Made by a program: the position numbers and the translations under genes
Assembly: GCF_900156025.1 (NCBI RefSeq)
Contig: NZ_FTMO01000009.1
Coordinates: 1 to 64,000, forward strand
Length of the DNA: 64,000 bases
Origin: Allobosea sp. TND4EK4
GTDB taxonomy: Bacteria; Pseudomonadota; Alphaproteobacteria; Rhizobiales; Beijerinckiaceae
Direction: 5' to 3'
Notes under the pieces: generated by a model
Databases searched by the model: none
The model's input: the letters and a program-made list of their open reading frames with translations, nothing else
What the model was told of the DNA's origin: nothing
In this document: positions 46,849-56,141 of the stretch, piece after piece
Numbering within the stretch: position 1 is the first letter of the stretch
Layout of the letters: each line of letters starts with the position of its first letter

Positions 46849-48891
46849 TCAGCCGGCCTGGCGGAAGCGGCTGAGCCAGCTCACCTTGCCCGCCTCGCGG
46901 GAGGGGCTTCCGGCCGGATCCGCCACCACCAGCGCGACGATGCGGCTGCGCTCCGGCGCGGCGCGGTCCGCCGCTTCCTGCAGCGCCTCGAGGGTCTGGC
47001 CGGCGACAGCCGTGGCGAGAACGACCCCATCGGCATCCGCATGAGCGCGGCCCTCCGCGGTGGCCGGGCGCATGATGATGAAGCTGTGACGCCGGCGGGC
47101 GGGCTTGGGCTCGTCCTCGCCGATGCGGCGAATGCTGAGGTGGCGGCTGCCGACATCGCCCTGATAGATCAGGACGCTTTCGCCGCGCAGAGCGAGTTCC
47201 TGCGCGAGCTGGTCTGCGATGGAATCCAGCGTCGCCGCGGGCAGGGAGCCTGTAACGGTGATCGTGGCCGGGAGCCGCTCGCCGAACCGCTGCTCCAGCG
47301 TGTCGGCGACCGGGCGCAGGGCGGCACGCTTCTCCGCCTGCGCCTCCGGCAGCGAGACCACGGTACCGATGCCGAGGGCGGCAGCGGCACTCGCCGGCGT
47401 CGGTGGCGACGAGGGCTTGGGGCGGGTGGGAAGCTTCGGCAGGCGCGGGAGGCGGGCCGACAGGGTCGGCAAAGGGGGCAGCAGACCGCCCTTCGCAGGC
47501 AGGAGCTCGAGTAGATAGGCGAGCCCCAGCCCGAGGCAGGCGCCGAAAAGCAGCGCTGCCCCCAGCACCAGCGCCAGTGGCGGCTTGCTGGAGACGACCG
47601 GCGGAACGGCCTCGGACAGCAGGCGGGAGTTGTTGGTCTCGATCTTCTTCTGCTGGTCCAGTTCCTTCGCGCGCTGCAGCGAGGCGTTGTAGACGACGCG
47701 GATGGCCTCGGCCTCGCTCTGCAGCTGGCGCAGGCGGATCTGGGCGGCACTGCTGACCTCCTGCGTGCGCGTCAGCTCGCTGGCGCGCCTTTGCAGATTG
47801 GCGAGGTTGGCCTCGGCCTGTCGATAGCCCTCCTGCGCTGAGGCGCGGATCCGGGTCAGCTCGGAGGTCATCAGGCGACGCGTTTCGGCGAGTTCGGAGC
47901 GCAGCTCGATCATCCGGGGATGCTGCGGCGCCAGCGTGCCGCCCAGACTCGCGATCTCGCGGGAGGTCTGGGCGTATTGCCCCTTGAGCGAGGTCAGCGA
48001 AGAGGAATTCGCCGCCTCGGGCAGCGCCTCCGCAAGGGCGATAGGGTCGCTGCCGACGCGGCTCAGTTGCTCGCGCCTGGCCTGCTGGCGAGCCACCTCG
48101 GCGGTCGCCTGACCGATCTGGCTGTAGAGGTCGCGCAATTGCTGGGTGACGACCAGCCCGCTTTCGCCGGTGCTGATGAGCCCGTTCTTGCTGCGGAACT
48201 CGTCAGCGGCCCGCTCGGCCTCGTCGAGCTGGGCACGCAGGCCCGAGATCTGGCCGATCAGGGAAGCGTTGGCGCGCTCCACCGCCGAGCGGCGCCCGTC
48301 GATGCCCTGCTGCAGATAGGCCTGCGCCAGGGTGTTGGCGATCTCGGCCGATTTTTGCGCATTTGGATGCGAGACCGTGATGCGGAAGACGAGGGAGTTG
48401 TCGACGCGCTGGATCACGATCGCGCGCTTCAACCCGTCGATCGCCGAGGCGAAGCGCTCGGCCGGCGTCGGCTGCGCGATCTTGCCGAGCAGGCGGGTCA
48501 GCAGGCCGGGCGCGCCGGCGATGGCGGGGTCGTCGACCAGCCCCAGATCGTCGACGACCTGCTTGAGCACGCCCGACGAGACCATGATCAGGGCCTGGCT
48601 GTCGACATTGGCGAAGTCGATCGACGCGGAGGTGTCCGTCCGGACGATATCCTTGCCGACGACCTGAAGCGCCGTGGGATCGACGAGGACCTCCGCGGTG
48701 GCCCGGTAGACGGGGGGCCGCGTCGCGGCGTAGGCGAAGGCGAGGAGCATGCAGACCGCGATGCTGGCCAGCACCAGCCTGCGCCGGCGACGCAGCAGTC
48801 TCAGCATCTCGGGCAGGCTGAACGCCATGGCGGGCCTGGCCGGCGCCGCTGCAATGGTCTGTTCGCCGGCCTCCAAGGCAGCAGCCTGCAC
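46849..48891 (-). CDS. Wzz/GumC-like chain-length protein with degenerate kinase domain
   Basis: A 680-residue inner-membrane protein. It has a first helix (RLVLASIAVCMLLAFAYAAT), a Wzz domain, and a long periplasmic coiled coil (about 190-400: EFRSKNGLISTGESGLVVTQ, QLRDLYSQIGQATAEVARQQ and so on). A second helix (LALVLGAALLFGACLGLGLA) is followed by a Pro-rich linker. The C-terminal 190 residues take the place of a BY-kinase but lack Walker motifs, so the kinase part is missing or degenerate. It sets chain length in Wzx/Wzy-type polysaccharide export. The GTG at 48891 has GAGGAGG eight bases upstream. Confidence 0.85.
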   Translation of the reverse strand: MQAAALEAGEQTIAAAPARPAMAFSLPEMLRLLRRRRRLVLASIAVCMLLAFAYAATRPPVYRATAEVLVDPTALQVVGKDIVRTDTSASIDFANVDSQALIMVSSGVLKQVVDDLGLVDDPAIAGAPGLLTRLLGKIAQPTPAERFASAIDGLKRAIVIQRVDNSLVFRITVSHPNAQKSAEIANTLAQAYLQQGIDGRRSAVERANASLIGQISGLRAQLDEAERAADEFRSKNGLISTGESGLVVTQQLRDLYSQIGQATAEVARQQARREQLSRVGSDPIALAEALPEAANSSSLTSLKGQYAQTSREIASLGGTLAPQHPRMIELRSELAETRRLMTSELTRIRASAQEGYRQAEANLANLQRRASELTRTQEVSSAAQIRLRQLQSEAEAIRVVYNASLQRAKELDQQKKIETNNSRLLSEAVPPVVSSKPPLALVLGAALLFGACLGLGLAYLLELLPAKGGLLPPLPTLSARLPRLPKLPTRPKPSSPPTPASAAAALGIGTVVSLPEAQAEKRAALRPVADTLEQRFGERLPATITVTGSLPAATLDSIADQLAQELALRGESVLIYQGDVGSRHLSIRRIGEDEPKPARRRHSFIIMRPATAEGRAHADADGVVLATAVAGQTLEALQEAADRAAPERSRIVALVVADPAGSPSREAGKVSWLSRFRQAG

Positions 48892-49305
48892 CCGCGTCCT
48901 CCTCGTTAGTCCGACTCTGCCGCCCGGTCCGCATCGGGCCGAACACCGGCGTCAACGCCGCGTCGCCATGCTTGGGACGCCACGGTTAAGATTCGGATAA
49001 CCGCAAGGTTAGGATTTGACCGGGAAATCCCGTCTTATCCCTTTGCCGGGATTAACTAAATCGGCGCAGGATTCCTGCGTCGGCGTTCCCGCCGGGCCGC
49101 AGAGATGTTAGCTCAACTTTGAGGAAAATTGTCGGCTCCGCCCCTGCGCCGGATCGACGGTTTTCCCGTTTCGGCCATCGCGGTCACGTGGCGTTTACGA
49201 TCGGATCGGAAACGTGGGTTCGGCTCACATTTGTTTAAGGCGCCTTGCGCAAGGTCCGGCCTTGCACCGGCGCATCGACGCCGCGACGTCGAACAGGGCA
49301 GTTCC
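48892..49305. other. Divergent promoter region of the polysaccharide locus
   Basis: About 410 bases between the Wzz-like gene and the first glycosyltransferase gene, with the promoters of both operons. A patch near 49030-49070 (CCTTTGCCGGGATTAACT) and one near 49190-49220 stand out as less GC-rich. No clear operator palindrome was found. Confidence 0.45.
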
Positions 49306-50532
49306 ATGCGCATCCTGATGGCCTGCGCCGCGTTTCCGCCGTTCATCGACGGCGGCGGGCCGATCTCGGCGATGATCGTCGCCAAGCTGCTGCTCGACCT
49401 CGGCCATGAGGTCACGGTGGTGAATGTCGCCGACGAGGCGCGCGACGAGGTCTATGACGGCGTCCCGGTGCGGCGGCTGTCCTCGCTCAACATCGACTGG
49501 AACTACCGCCTGCCGCGGCCAGCCTGGAAGAAGCTCGTCTGGCATGCGCTGGAGAACTTCAACCCCCGGGCCTTCTTCGCGATGCGCCGGCAGATCCGCG
49601 AGCTCAAGCCCGATCTGGTGCTGACCGACTCGATCGAGAACATCAACGTCGCGACCTGGGCGGCGGCCAAGAGCCGGGGCGTGCCCGTCGCCCATATCGT
49701 GCGCAGCGCCTTCCTGATCTGCTGGAAGGGAAGCATGTGGCGGGAAGGGCGCAATTGCGAGGGCGCCTGCGGTTCCTGCCGGGCCAGCTCCTTCGGCAAG
49801 AAGCTGAGCTCCCGCTTCGTCGATGCCGTGATCGGCGAGACCGACTTCATCCTCGAGCGGCATTTTTCCGAGGGCTATTTCCCGTGGGCCTCGCGTCACC
49901 GGATTCCCGGTGCCGTCGCCGTGCCGCCCGGCGCGATGCCCCGCCCGGTGCCGCCGGCCGACAGGCCCCTGCGGGTCGGCTATATCGGCGCTCTCGACCA
50001 GATCAAGGGCCTGGACACGCTCGCGGGCGCCGCGCATCGCATGGCCGGTCGCGCAGTCGAGTTCATCGTGGCCGGGGCGGGCTCCCACGCTTATGCGAAA
50101 ACCCTTCCGGAGCGGTTTCCGGCCGGGAATACCCGCTTCCTCGGCTGGACGAGCCCGGACGCGTTCTTCCCGCAGATCGACGTCCTGGTGATCCCGACCT
50201 TGTACCGCGAACCCTTCGGGCGGGTCGTTATCGAGGCCTTCGCGCAGGGCGTCCCGGTGATCGGCGCGCGCAATGGCGGCATCCCGGAGACGATCGAGCC
50301 CGGCGTCAACGGCCTGCTGTTCGAGCCTGGCGACGAGGCCGGCCTCACCGAGCGGATCGACCAGCTGCTGGCCGAGCGTGGCCGGCTTGCGGATCTGTCG
50401 GCCGGGGCGCTGCAGGCGGCGTTCGGCTACGCGCCGGAACGCGTCGCGGCCGCTTTCGACAAGGTGCTGACCGGTCTGGTCGTGCCGAAGGCTGAGCCGC
50501 GCGTGCTCCAGGCGAAGGGCTCGCTGCCGTGA
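49306..50532 (+). CDS. GT4-family glycosyltransferase
   Basis: A 408-residue GT-B glycosyltransferase. It has an N-terminal acceptor domain with the Gly-rich loop FPPFIDGGGPISAMI, a Cys-rich loop CWKGSMWREGRNCEGACGSC often seen in this subgroup, and a C-terminal donor domain with YREPFGRVVIEAFAQGVPVI (EX7E pattern). It adds a sugar to the growing repeat unit. I chose the ATG at 49306, because the longer frame runs into the promoter region. It opens a five-gene operon in which each stop overlaps the next start by about four bases. Confidence 0.88.
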   Translation: MRILMACAAFPPFIDGGGPISAMIVAKLLLDLGHEVTVVNVADEARDEVYDGVPVRRLSSLNIDWNYRLPRPAWKKLVWHALENFNPRAFFAMRRQIRELKPDLVLTDSIENINVATWAAAKSRGVPVAHIVRSAFLICWKGSMWREGRNCEGACGSCRASSFGKKLSSRFVDAVIGETDFILERHFSEGYFPWASRHRIPGAVAVPPGAMPRPVPPADRPLRVGYIGALDQIKGLDTLAGAAHRMAGRAVEFIVAGAGSHAYAKTLPERFPAGNTRFLGWTSPDAFFPQIDVLVIPTLYREPFGRVVIEAFAQGVPVIGARNGGIPETIEPGVNGLLFEPGDEAGLTERIDQLLAERGRLADLSAGALQAAFGYAPERVAAAFDKVLTGLVVPKAEPRVLQAKGSLP

Positions 50533-51908
50533 TCGCGCTGCTTCGCCATCTGCGCCATGTCGAGGGGCGCCGCTTCATCTCCGCCTTCTCGTCGCGGTTC
50601 AGCAGCACGCTGCTGAGCTTCCTCGTGCTGCTGACGTCGAGCCACTTCCTGCCGACGCAGGAATACGGGCTCTATGTCTTCCTGTTCTCCGTGGGCAGCG
50701 CGCTCGGCCTCATCGCCGTGCTCGGCCAGCAGATCCTGGTGGTGAAGCATTATCAGCGCAAGCAGGGCGCCGAGCTGCCGCAGAACCAGGCGCTATTGGG
50801 GGTCAATGCGGCCTGGCTCGGGCTCGGCAACGCTCTGCTGCTGCTGGGCGCGGCCATCCTCTATGCCGTCTCCGGCTCGCTGCCGGAGACCTATCGGCAT
50901 TTGTGGCTCGCCTTCGTCTTCGCCGCGGTGTTTTCGCTCAGCGAATATCTGCAGAACTATTTCCGCATCCATGGCGAGATCAACCTCTCCTTGCTGCCGC
51001 GCGAGATCGTCTGGCGCGGCGGCTCCATCCTGGCGATCGGGGCGGCGGGGCTCGGCGGCATCCTCGGCGGGGGGCAGGGCGTCATGCTGCTCCTGACGGC
51101 GCTGCTCTTCGCCACGACCTTCTACCAATGCGCCGCCTTCCTGCGGCGGGAGGGAACGGCCTGGCTGCGGGCGAGAGCCGGCGCTCCGGCAGCGATGCGG
51201 GCCGAATGGCACAAGGAGAGCGGCTACTTCATCGCCAACGGCGTCTTCATCTCGGCCTCGGCCTATTTCGAGACGATCCTGATCGGGGTGCTGCTCGGCC
51301 TGGACAAGGCCGGGTTCTATTTCGTGGCGCTGCGCATCGCGATGCTGCTGACGCTGCCGGTGGCGGCGATCGACACCGTCGGCATCCCGATGATCGCGGC
51401 GCGGGTCCAGAACAACGACATGCCCGGCGTGCAGAAGCTCGTCGCGCAGCTCTCCTTCGGCAGCTTCGTGATCTCGCTGGCCGGCGGCGTCTGCCTCGCT
51501 GTGCTGGCGCCGTTCGTCCTCACCCTCTTCAATCCCGAATTCGTGCGGCACGAAGACGTCCTCACCGCGCTCTGCGTACTCGCGGTCGTGCAGGCCTTCT
51601 TCGGGCCGGGGTCCTGGCTGCTGATGATCGGCGGCGGCGAGCGCTACTTCCTTGGCGCGCGGGCGATCCTGTTCGTCTTCTATATCGGGCTGCTCTGGTG
51701 GCTCGGCAGCATCGGCGGCCTGATGGGCATCGCCATCGCCAGCGTCATCTTCACGGTCGCCCTCAATCTCGTGGCCTGGCACTGGGTCAAGTCGCGCTGG
51801 GGCGTCGACAACATGGCCAGTGCGTTCATCCGGCCCTTCCTGTTCGGCGGGCGGCCGACCGAGAAACCTTTCGAACGGCCCGAAGCGGCCCATGGAGCGG
51901 GACAATGA
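50529..51908 (+). CDS. Polysaccharide flippase, Wzx-like
   Basis: A 459-residue membrane protein with 12-14 helices of the MOP/polysaccharide flippase type. It starts at a GTG that overlaps the previous stop. RFSSTLLSFLVLLTSSHFLP begins the first helix, and FYFVALRIAMLLTLPVAAID is the typical mid-protein segment. It should flip lipid-linked repeat units to the periplasm, as partner of the Wzy- and Wzz-like proteins across the divergent promoter. Confidence 0.85.
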   Translation: MIALLRHLRHVEGRRFISAFSSRFSSTLLSFLVLLTSSHFLPTQEYGLYVFLFSVGSALGLIAVLGQQILVVKHYQRKQGAELPQNQALLGVNAAWLGLGNALLLLGAAILYAVSGSLPETYRHLWLAFVFAAVFSLSEYLQNYFRIHGEINLSLLPREIVWRGGSILAIGAAGLGGILGGGQGVMLLLTALLFATTFYQCAAFLRREGTAWLRARAGAPAAMRAEWHKESGYFIANGVFISASAYFETILIGVLLGLDKAGFYFVALRIAMLLTLPVAAIDTVGIPMIAARVQNNDMPGVQKLVAQLSFGSFVISLAGGVCLAVLAPFVLTLFNPEFVRHEDVLTALCVLAVVQAFFGPGSWLLMIGGGERYFLGARAILFVFYIGLLWWLGSIGGLMGIAIASVIFTVALNLVAWHWVKSRWGVDNMASAFIRPFLFGGRPTEKPFERPEAAHGAGQ

Positions 51909-53713
51909 GCGCTTCGGCAGTGCGTGCTGCAACACAGATCATTCCGTTGCGGCCGGCCGGGGCGGAGCACGAGCCCTCGCGCTTCGGCGAGCCCGTCGTC
52001 ATTCGCAACAGCCTCGGCCTGCTCTATCCGGGCGATGCCGGGATCGCGGTGCTGATGCTGGGCGCCGTCGGCTACGAGGAGATGTGCCTGCGCACCACCT
52101 GGCAGGCGCTGGCCGAGGGGCTTTCGCAAGCCGGCATCGCCAGCCTGCGCTTCGACTGGCCGGGCCAGGGCGACGCGCCGGAGGCGGACGATGTCGAGGG
52201 CCTGGCCGACTGGTTCGAGACCGTCCGCACGGCGGCAGAACGGCTCAGGCGCGCCAGCGGCTCCTCGCGGCTGGTGCTGGTCGGGCAAGGCCTCGGCGGC
52301 ATGCTGGCGCTGCATGCGGCTCAGGCGGTGCAGCCGCTGGCCGGGACCGTGCTGATGGCGCCGGTCGCGAACGGCAAGCGCTATCAGCGCGAGCTTTCCG
52401 TCTGGACGCGCATGGTCTGCGACCGGATCGGCATCGGCGTCGATCCCGATGACGACACCGCCTGCGCGGTCGCCGGCATCCGCATCGCCCCCGGGCGCCT
52501 GCATGCCATCGCCGGCCTGAAGGCGGATGCGGTGGAAGCGGCGCCCTCCGAGGAGGTGCTGCTGGTCGCGCGACCGGGGCATGCGGCTGACGACGCGGTG
52601 GAAGCGGTGCTGACCGGGCTGGGCTGCAGCGTCACCCGGCAGCCCTATGAGGGCTATGAGGTTCTGACGACCGATCCGACGGCGGCGCGACCGCCGCGCG
52701 AGACACTCGCGGCGATCGTGCGATGGGTGCTGGAGCGCGCCTCGGCATCCATCCCGCCGCAGGGCGAGCGCGTGGTCCCTCTCCCCCGGCCGCAGGGCGA
52801 CGACGAGGTGCTGAAGGGCGAGGGCTTCGTCGAGCGGCCCTTCCGCTTCGGGCCGGACGGACGCCTGCTCGGCATCCTCTGCGAGCCGGCCGGCGCGGCG
52901 GCCGAAGGCGACCCCGTGCTCTTCGTCAATGCGGGGCGCGACTACCATATCGGCTGGGCGCGGGTGACCCTGAACCAGGCACGCGCCTTCGCCAGGCGCG
53001 GCGTCGCCTCGCTGCGCTTCGACTGCAGCGGCATCGGCGACAGCCCGGCGGCGAGCGACGGCCCGGAGGAAATCCTCTATTCGCAGGCGCAGATCGACGA
53101 TGTCAGCCTCGCGATCGATGCGCTGGCGGCGCGCGGTTTCGCCCCTCCGGTTCTGGTCGGCCGATGCAGCGGGGCCTATGCCGCCTTCAATGCCGCGGTC
53201 GCGGATGCCCGGGTGCGCCGCCTCGTCATGGTCAACAACGAGCGCTTCGTCTGGGACCCGGACGAGAGCGTCGAGGACGCGATTCGCTACGCGCATCGCA
53301 GCGTGGGCGATTTCGGCGCGACCTTGCGGCGCAAGGGCGGGTTGCGGCGACTCTTCACCGGTCAGCTCAGGGTCGGGCCGGCGGCGCGCTACATCCTCTT
53401 CCGCTGGCACAAGCAGGTCTCGGTCGCGCTCGCGCCTGTCCTGGGCCGGCTGACGAAGCATGGGCGGCTGCACCGGGAAGTCCATCGCCGCATGGGCGTG
53501 CTCGCGGGGCGCAAGGTCGAGGTCTCGCTGGTCTATGCCGAGGGCGATGTCGGCATGGCCGAGTACCGCACCTATTTCGGAGCGAGGGGCGAGCGGCTTT
53601 CGGGCTATCGCGAGGCCTCGCTGACCATGATTGCCGATGCCGACCACAACTTCACCCACCGCGCGGCGGCCGACCGGCTGCTGGCCGTGCTGACCCGGCT
53701 GGTGGCGCCGTGA
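51905..53713 (+). CDS. Tandem alpha/beta hydrolase, first half degenerate
   Basis: A 602-residue protein made of two fused alpha/beta hydrolase domains (about 30-290 and 310-600), similar to serine aminopeptidase-like hydrolases of exopolysaccharide loci. The first domain's elbow reads LVLVGQGLGGMLALHA, with Gly instead of the Ser nucleophile and no clear His, so it is probably inactive. The second domain has VLVGRCSGAYAAFNAA, with Cys at the nucleophile place, and IADADHNFTH for the His. It may add or remove acyl groups on the polysaccharide or its precursor. It starts at an ATG that overlaps the flippase stop. Confidence 0.8.
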   Translation: MSASAVRAATQIIPLRPAGAEHEPSRFGEPVVIRNSLGLLYPGDAGIAVLMLGAVGYEEMCLRTTWQALAEGLSQAGIASLRFDWPGQGDAPEADDVEGLADWFETVRTAAERLRRASGSSRLVLVGQGLGGMLALHAAQAVQPLAGTVLMAPVANGKRYQRELSVWTRMVCDRIGIGVDPDDDTACAVAGIRIAPGRLHAIAGLKADAVEAAPSEEVLLVARPGHAADDAVEAVLTGLGCSVTRQPYEGYEVLTTDPTAARPPRETLAAIVRWVLERASASIPPQGERVVPLPRPQGDDEVLKGEGFVERPFRFGPDGRLLGILCEPAGAAAEGDPVLFVNAGRDYHIGWARVTLNQARAFARRGVASLRFDCSGIGDSPAASDGPEEILYSQAQIDDVSLAIDALAARGFAPPVLVGRCSGAYAAFNAAVADARVRRLVMVNNERFVWDPDESVEDAIRYAHRSVGDFGATLRRKGGLRRLFTGQLRVGPAARYILFRWHKQVSVALAPVLGRLTKHGRLHREVHRRMGVLAGRKVEVSLVYAEGDVGMAEYRTYFGARGERLSGYREASLTMIADADHNFTHRAAADRLLAVLTRLVAP

Positions 53714-54744
53714 GGCGCCTCGTCCTCGCACTGGTCGCGGCGTTGCTCGCCGCGCCGCCGGCGCAGGCCGAGATGTGCCTGCGCGGGGTCAATCTTTCCG
53801 GCGCCGAGTTCGGCGACGTGCCCGGCAAGCCGGACAAGGACTACACCTATCCCGCCGAGGCGGCCTTCAAGCGGCTCGCGGCGCTCGGCGCGGGCTCCGT
53901 GCGGCTGCCCTTCCGCTGGGAGCGGCTCCAGCCGGCGCTGGGGGAAGGGCTCGACATCATGGAACTCGCCCGCCTCGACCAGGCGGTGCGCCAGGCCACC
54001 GATGCCGGGCTGGTCCCGATCCTCGACCTGCATAATTTCGGCTATTACGACAAGCGCCGCCTCGGCTCGAAGGAGATGCCGGCCGAGCGGCTCGGCGATG
54101 TCTGGCGGCGTCTGGCGTCGCACTACAAGGACCGGCCGAAGCTCGTCTTCTCGATCATGAACGAGCCCTACGACATCCACAGCGCCGAATGGGCCAGGAT
54201 CCAGAACGTCGCCGTCGCGGCGATCCGCCAGGCAGGGGCCGGCCAGCTCATCCTCGTCACCGGGACCGCCTATGGCGGCGCCCATAGCTGGACCAGCGAC
54301 CTGCCCGTCGGCAACAACGGCCGCGACCTCCTCGATGTGAAGGACCCGCTGGACCGCTACGCCTACGACTTCCATCAATATCTCGATGCCGATTTCTCGG
54401 GGCGCGCCGCCGAGTGCTCTGCCGCTCAACGCGCCGTCACGGCGATCGACAGCGTCACGGCCTGGCTAAAGCAGCACGACCGGCGCGGCTTCCTCGGCGA
54501 GTTCGCGTCGTCCTCGCAGCAGGATTGCCTCGCGGCGCTGGGCCAGCTCGCGGCGCGGGTGGATGCCCATCCGCGGCAATGGGTGGGCTGGGCCTATTGG
54601 GGTGCCGGAGCCTGGTGGCCGCCGGACTATGTCTTCAATATCGAGCCGACCGCCTCGGGAGAGCGGCCGCAGATGAAGGTGCTGATCGACCGCTTCCGGG
54701 CGACGAAGGGCAAGGCCGTGTGCGGGCGCGAGGCACGGCCTTGA
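53710..54744 (+). CDS. Secreted GH5 endoglucanase-like glycosidase
   Basis: A 344-residue protein with a signal peptide (LVLALVAALLAAPPAQA) and a GH5 TIM barrel. LRGVNLSGAEF is the typical start, FSIMNEPYDIHS holds the acid/base Glu, AYDFHQYLD a conserved His/Tyr pair, and RGFLGEFASSSQ the nucleophile Glu. In exopolysaccharide loci such enzymes trim the polymer or set its length in the periplasm. The GTG at 53710 overlaps the hydrolase stop. Confidence 0.9.
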   Translation: MRRLVLALVAALLAAPPAQAEMCLRGVNLSGAEFGDVPGKPDKDYTYPAEAAFKRLAALGAGSVRLPFRWERLQPALGEGLDIMELARLDQAVRQATDAGLVPILDLHNFGYYDKRRLGSKEMPAERLGDVWRRLASHYKDRPKLVFSIMNEPYDIHSAEWARIQNVAVAAIRQAGAGQLILVTGTAYGGAHSWTSDLPVGNNGRDLLDVKDPLDRYAYDFHQYLDADFSGRAAECSAAQRAVTAIDSVTAWLKQHDRRGFLGEFASSSQQDCLAALGQLAARVDAHPRQWVGWAYWGAGAWWPPDYVFNIEPTASGERPQMKVLIDRFRATKGKAVCGREARP

Positions 54745-55883
54745 ACGCGACTGGCTTTCCCGTTGCCGCGGAGCTGCCCCAGGGCACGCGCATCGTCCAT
54801 GTCGTCAGGCAGTTCCTGCCCAATCGCGGCGGGCTGGAGGATGTCGTTTCGAATCTCTGCAAGGCGCAACTGCGTCTTGGCCTGCGGCCCTCCGTCGTCA
54901 CGCTGAACCGGCTGTTCGTCGAACCTGACCGGCTCCTGCCGGCGCGAGAGGTCATCGACGGCATCCCGGTCACGCGGATTCCTTTCCGGGGCTCGAGCCG
55001 CTATCCGCTGGCCCCCTCCGTCTTCGCGCATCTGCGAGACGCCGACATCGTCCATGTCCATGCGATCGACTTCTTCTTCGATGCGCTGGCGCTCGGGCGC
55101 CTCGTCCACGGCAAGAAACTGGTCGCGACGACCCATGGCGGCTTCTTCCACTCCGGCGACTATGCCTCCCTGAAGGAGCTCTGGTTCAGGAGCGTGACGC
55201 GGCTCTCGGCGCGCGCCTATCGCGGCCTTGCCGCCTGCAGCGCGGCCGACGCGGTGCGATTCCAGGCCATTGCCGGCGAACGGGTGATGCTGATCGAGAA
55301 CGGCGTCGACATCGCCAAATTCGCCGGGGCGGCCAGCCCGGTACCGCGGCGCCGGCTGGTCAGCATCGGGCGCTTCTCCAAGAACAAGCGGCCGGACCGG
55401 CTGATCGCGACGATGCAGGACCTCGCCAGCCGCGACCCGGATTGGCACCTCGACCTCGTCGGCGTCGCCTCGGACTGGACCGGGCCGGCCCTGCGCGCGG
55501 CGATCGCCAAGGCCGGGATGGAACGCCATGTGTCCCTGCACCTTGGCCTCGGTGACGATGAGGTGCGGCGTTTGCTCGGGCAGGCCTCGCTGTTCGTCTC
55601 GGCCTCGGAATTCGAGGGGTTCGGCCTCGTTCTGATCGAGGCGTTGAGCGCCGGGCTCGTGCCCGTCGTCCAGCCGAACGCTGCCTTTTCGGGGCTGGCC
55701 TCGGAGTTGCCGGCCGTCCGCCTCGCCGACTTCAGCCGTCCGGAGGCGGCTGCGGATGCGATCACCGCAGCCTTTGAGGCGCTGCGCGTCGCGGGCGGGC
55801 TGGACCCCGATGTGGCCCGGCAGATCAGCCATTACTCCTGGGATGATGTCGCCCGGCGCTATCTGGCGCTCTACACGCGCTGA
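54741..55883 (+). CDS. GT4-family glycosyltransferase
   Basis: A 380-residue GT-B glycosyltransferase. QFLPNRGGLEDVVSNLCKAQ is the N-terminal acceptor loop, RRRLVSIGRFSKNKRPDRLI starts the donor domain, and ASEFEGFGLVLIEALSAGLV is the EX7E donor site. It starts at a TTG that overlaps the GH5 stop by three bases, and it ends the polysaccharide operon. Its sugar specificity is unknown. Confidence 0.88.
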   Translation: MNATGFPVAAELPQGTRIVHVVRQFLPNRGGLEDVVSNLCKAQLRLGLRPSVVTLNRLFVEPDRLLPAREVIDGIPVTRIPFRGSSRYPLAPSVFAHLRDADIVHVHAIDFFFDALALGRLVHGKKLVATTHGGFFHSGDYASLKELWFRSVTRLSARAYRGLAACSAADAVRFQAIAGERVMLIENGVDIAKFAGAASPVPRRRLVSIGRFSKNKRPDRLIATMQDLASRDPDWHLDLVGVASDWTGPALRAAIAKAGMERHVSLHLGLGDDEVRRLLGQASLFVSASEFEGFGLVLIEALSAGLVPVVQPNAAFSGLASELPAVRLADFSRPEAAADAITAAFEALRVAGGLDPDVARQISHYSWDDVARRYLALYTR

Positions 55884-55957
55884 CGGGAGCTTCGGGGGCA
55901 AACGCGATCCAATCGCGTCCTCGTGCGTTGGAGAGGCATCGCTCCAGGGAGGTGCCC

Positions 55958-56134
55958 ATGTCTAAACGCGAACTCATCGATACCGGAACCGACAAGCGCT
56001 ATGTGCGGCGCGACGAGAAGGGCCAGTTCAAGGAATCCGACGATGTCGGCCGCTCTCTGTCCCAGGATGTGCGTCGCAAGGCAAAAACCGAGGTGAAGCC
56101 GGGGCAGGGGGATCGCGGCGACAGCAAGCGCTGA
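55958..56134 (+). CDS. Small conserved basic protein
   Basis: A 58-residue, charged, probably disordered protein (MSKRELIDTGTDKRYVRRDE, then QFKESDDVGRSLSQDVRRKA). Very similar small proteins occur widely in Hyphomicrobiales and have no assigned function. GGGAGGT stands four bases before the ATG at 55958, a strong start. It may be co-transcribed with the exonuclease gene eight bases downstream. Confidence 0.75.
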   Translation: MSKRELIDTGTDKRYVRRDEKGQFKESDDVGRSLSQDVRRKAKTEVKPGQGDRGDSKR

Positions 56135-56141
56135 GCCGGCC

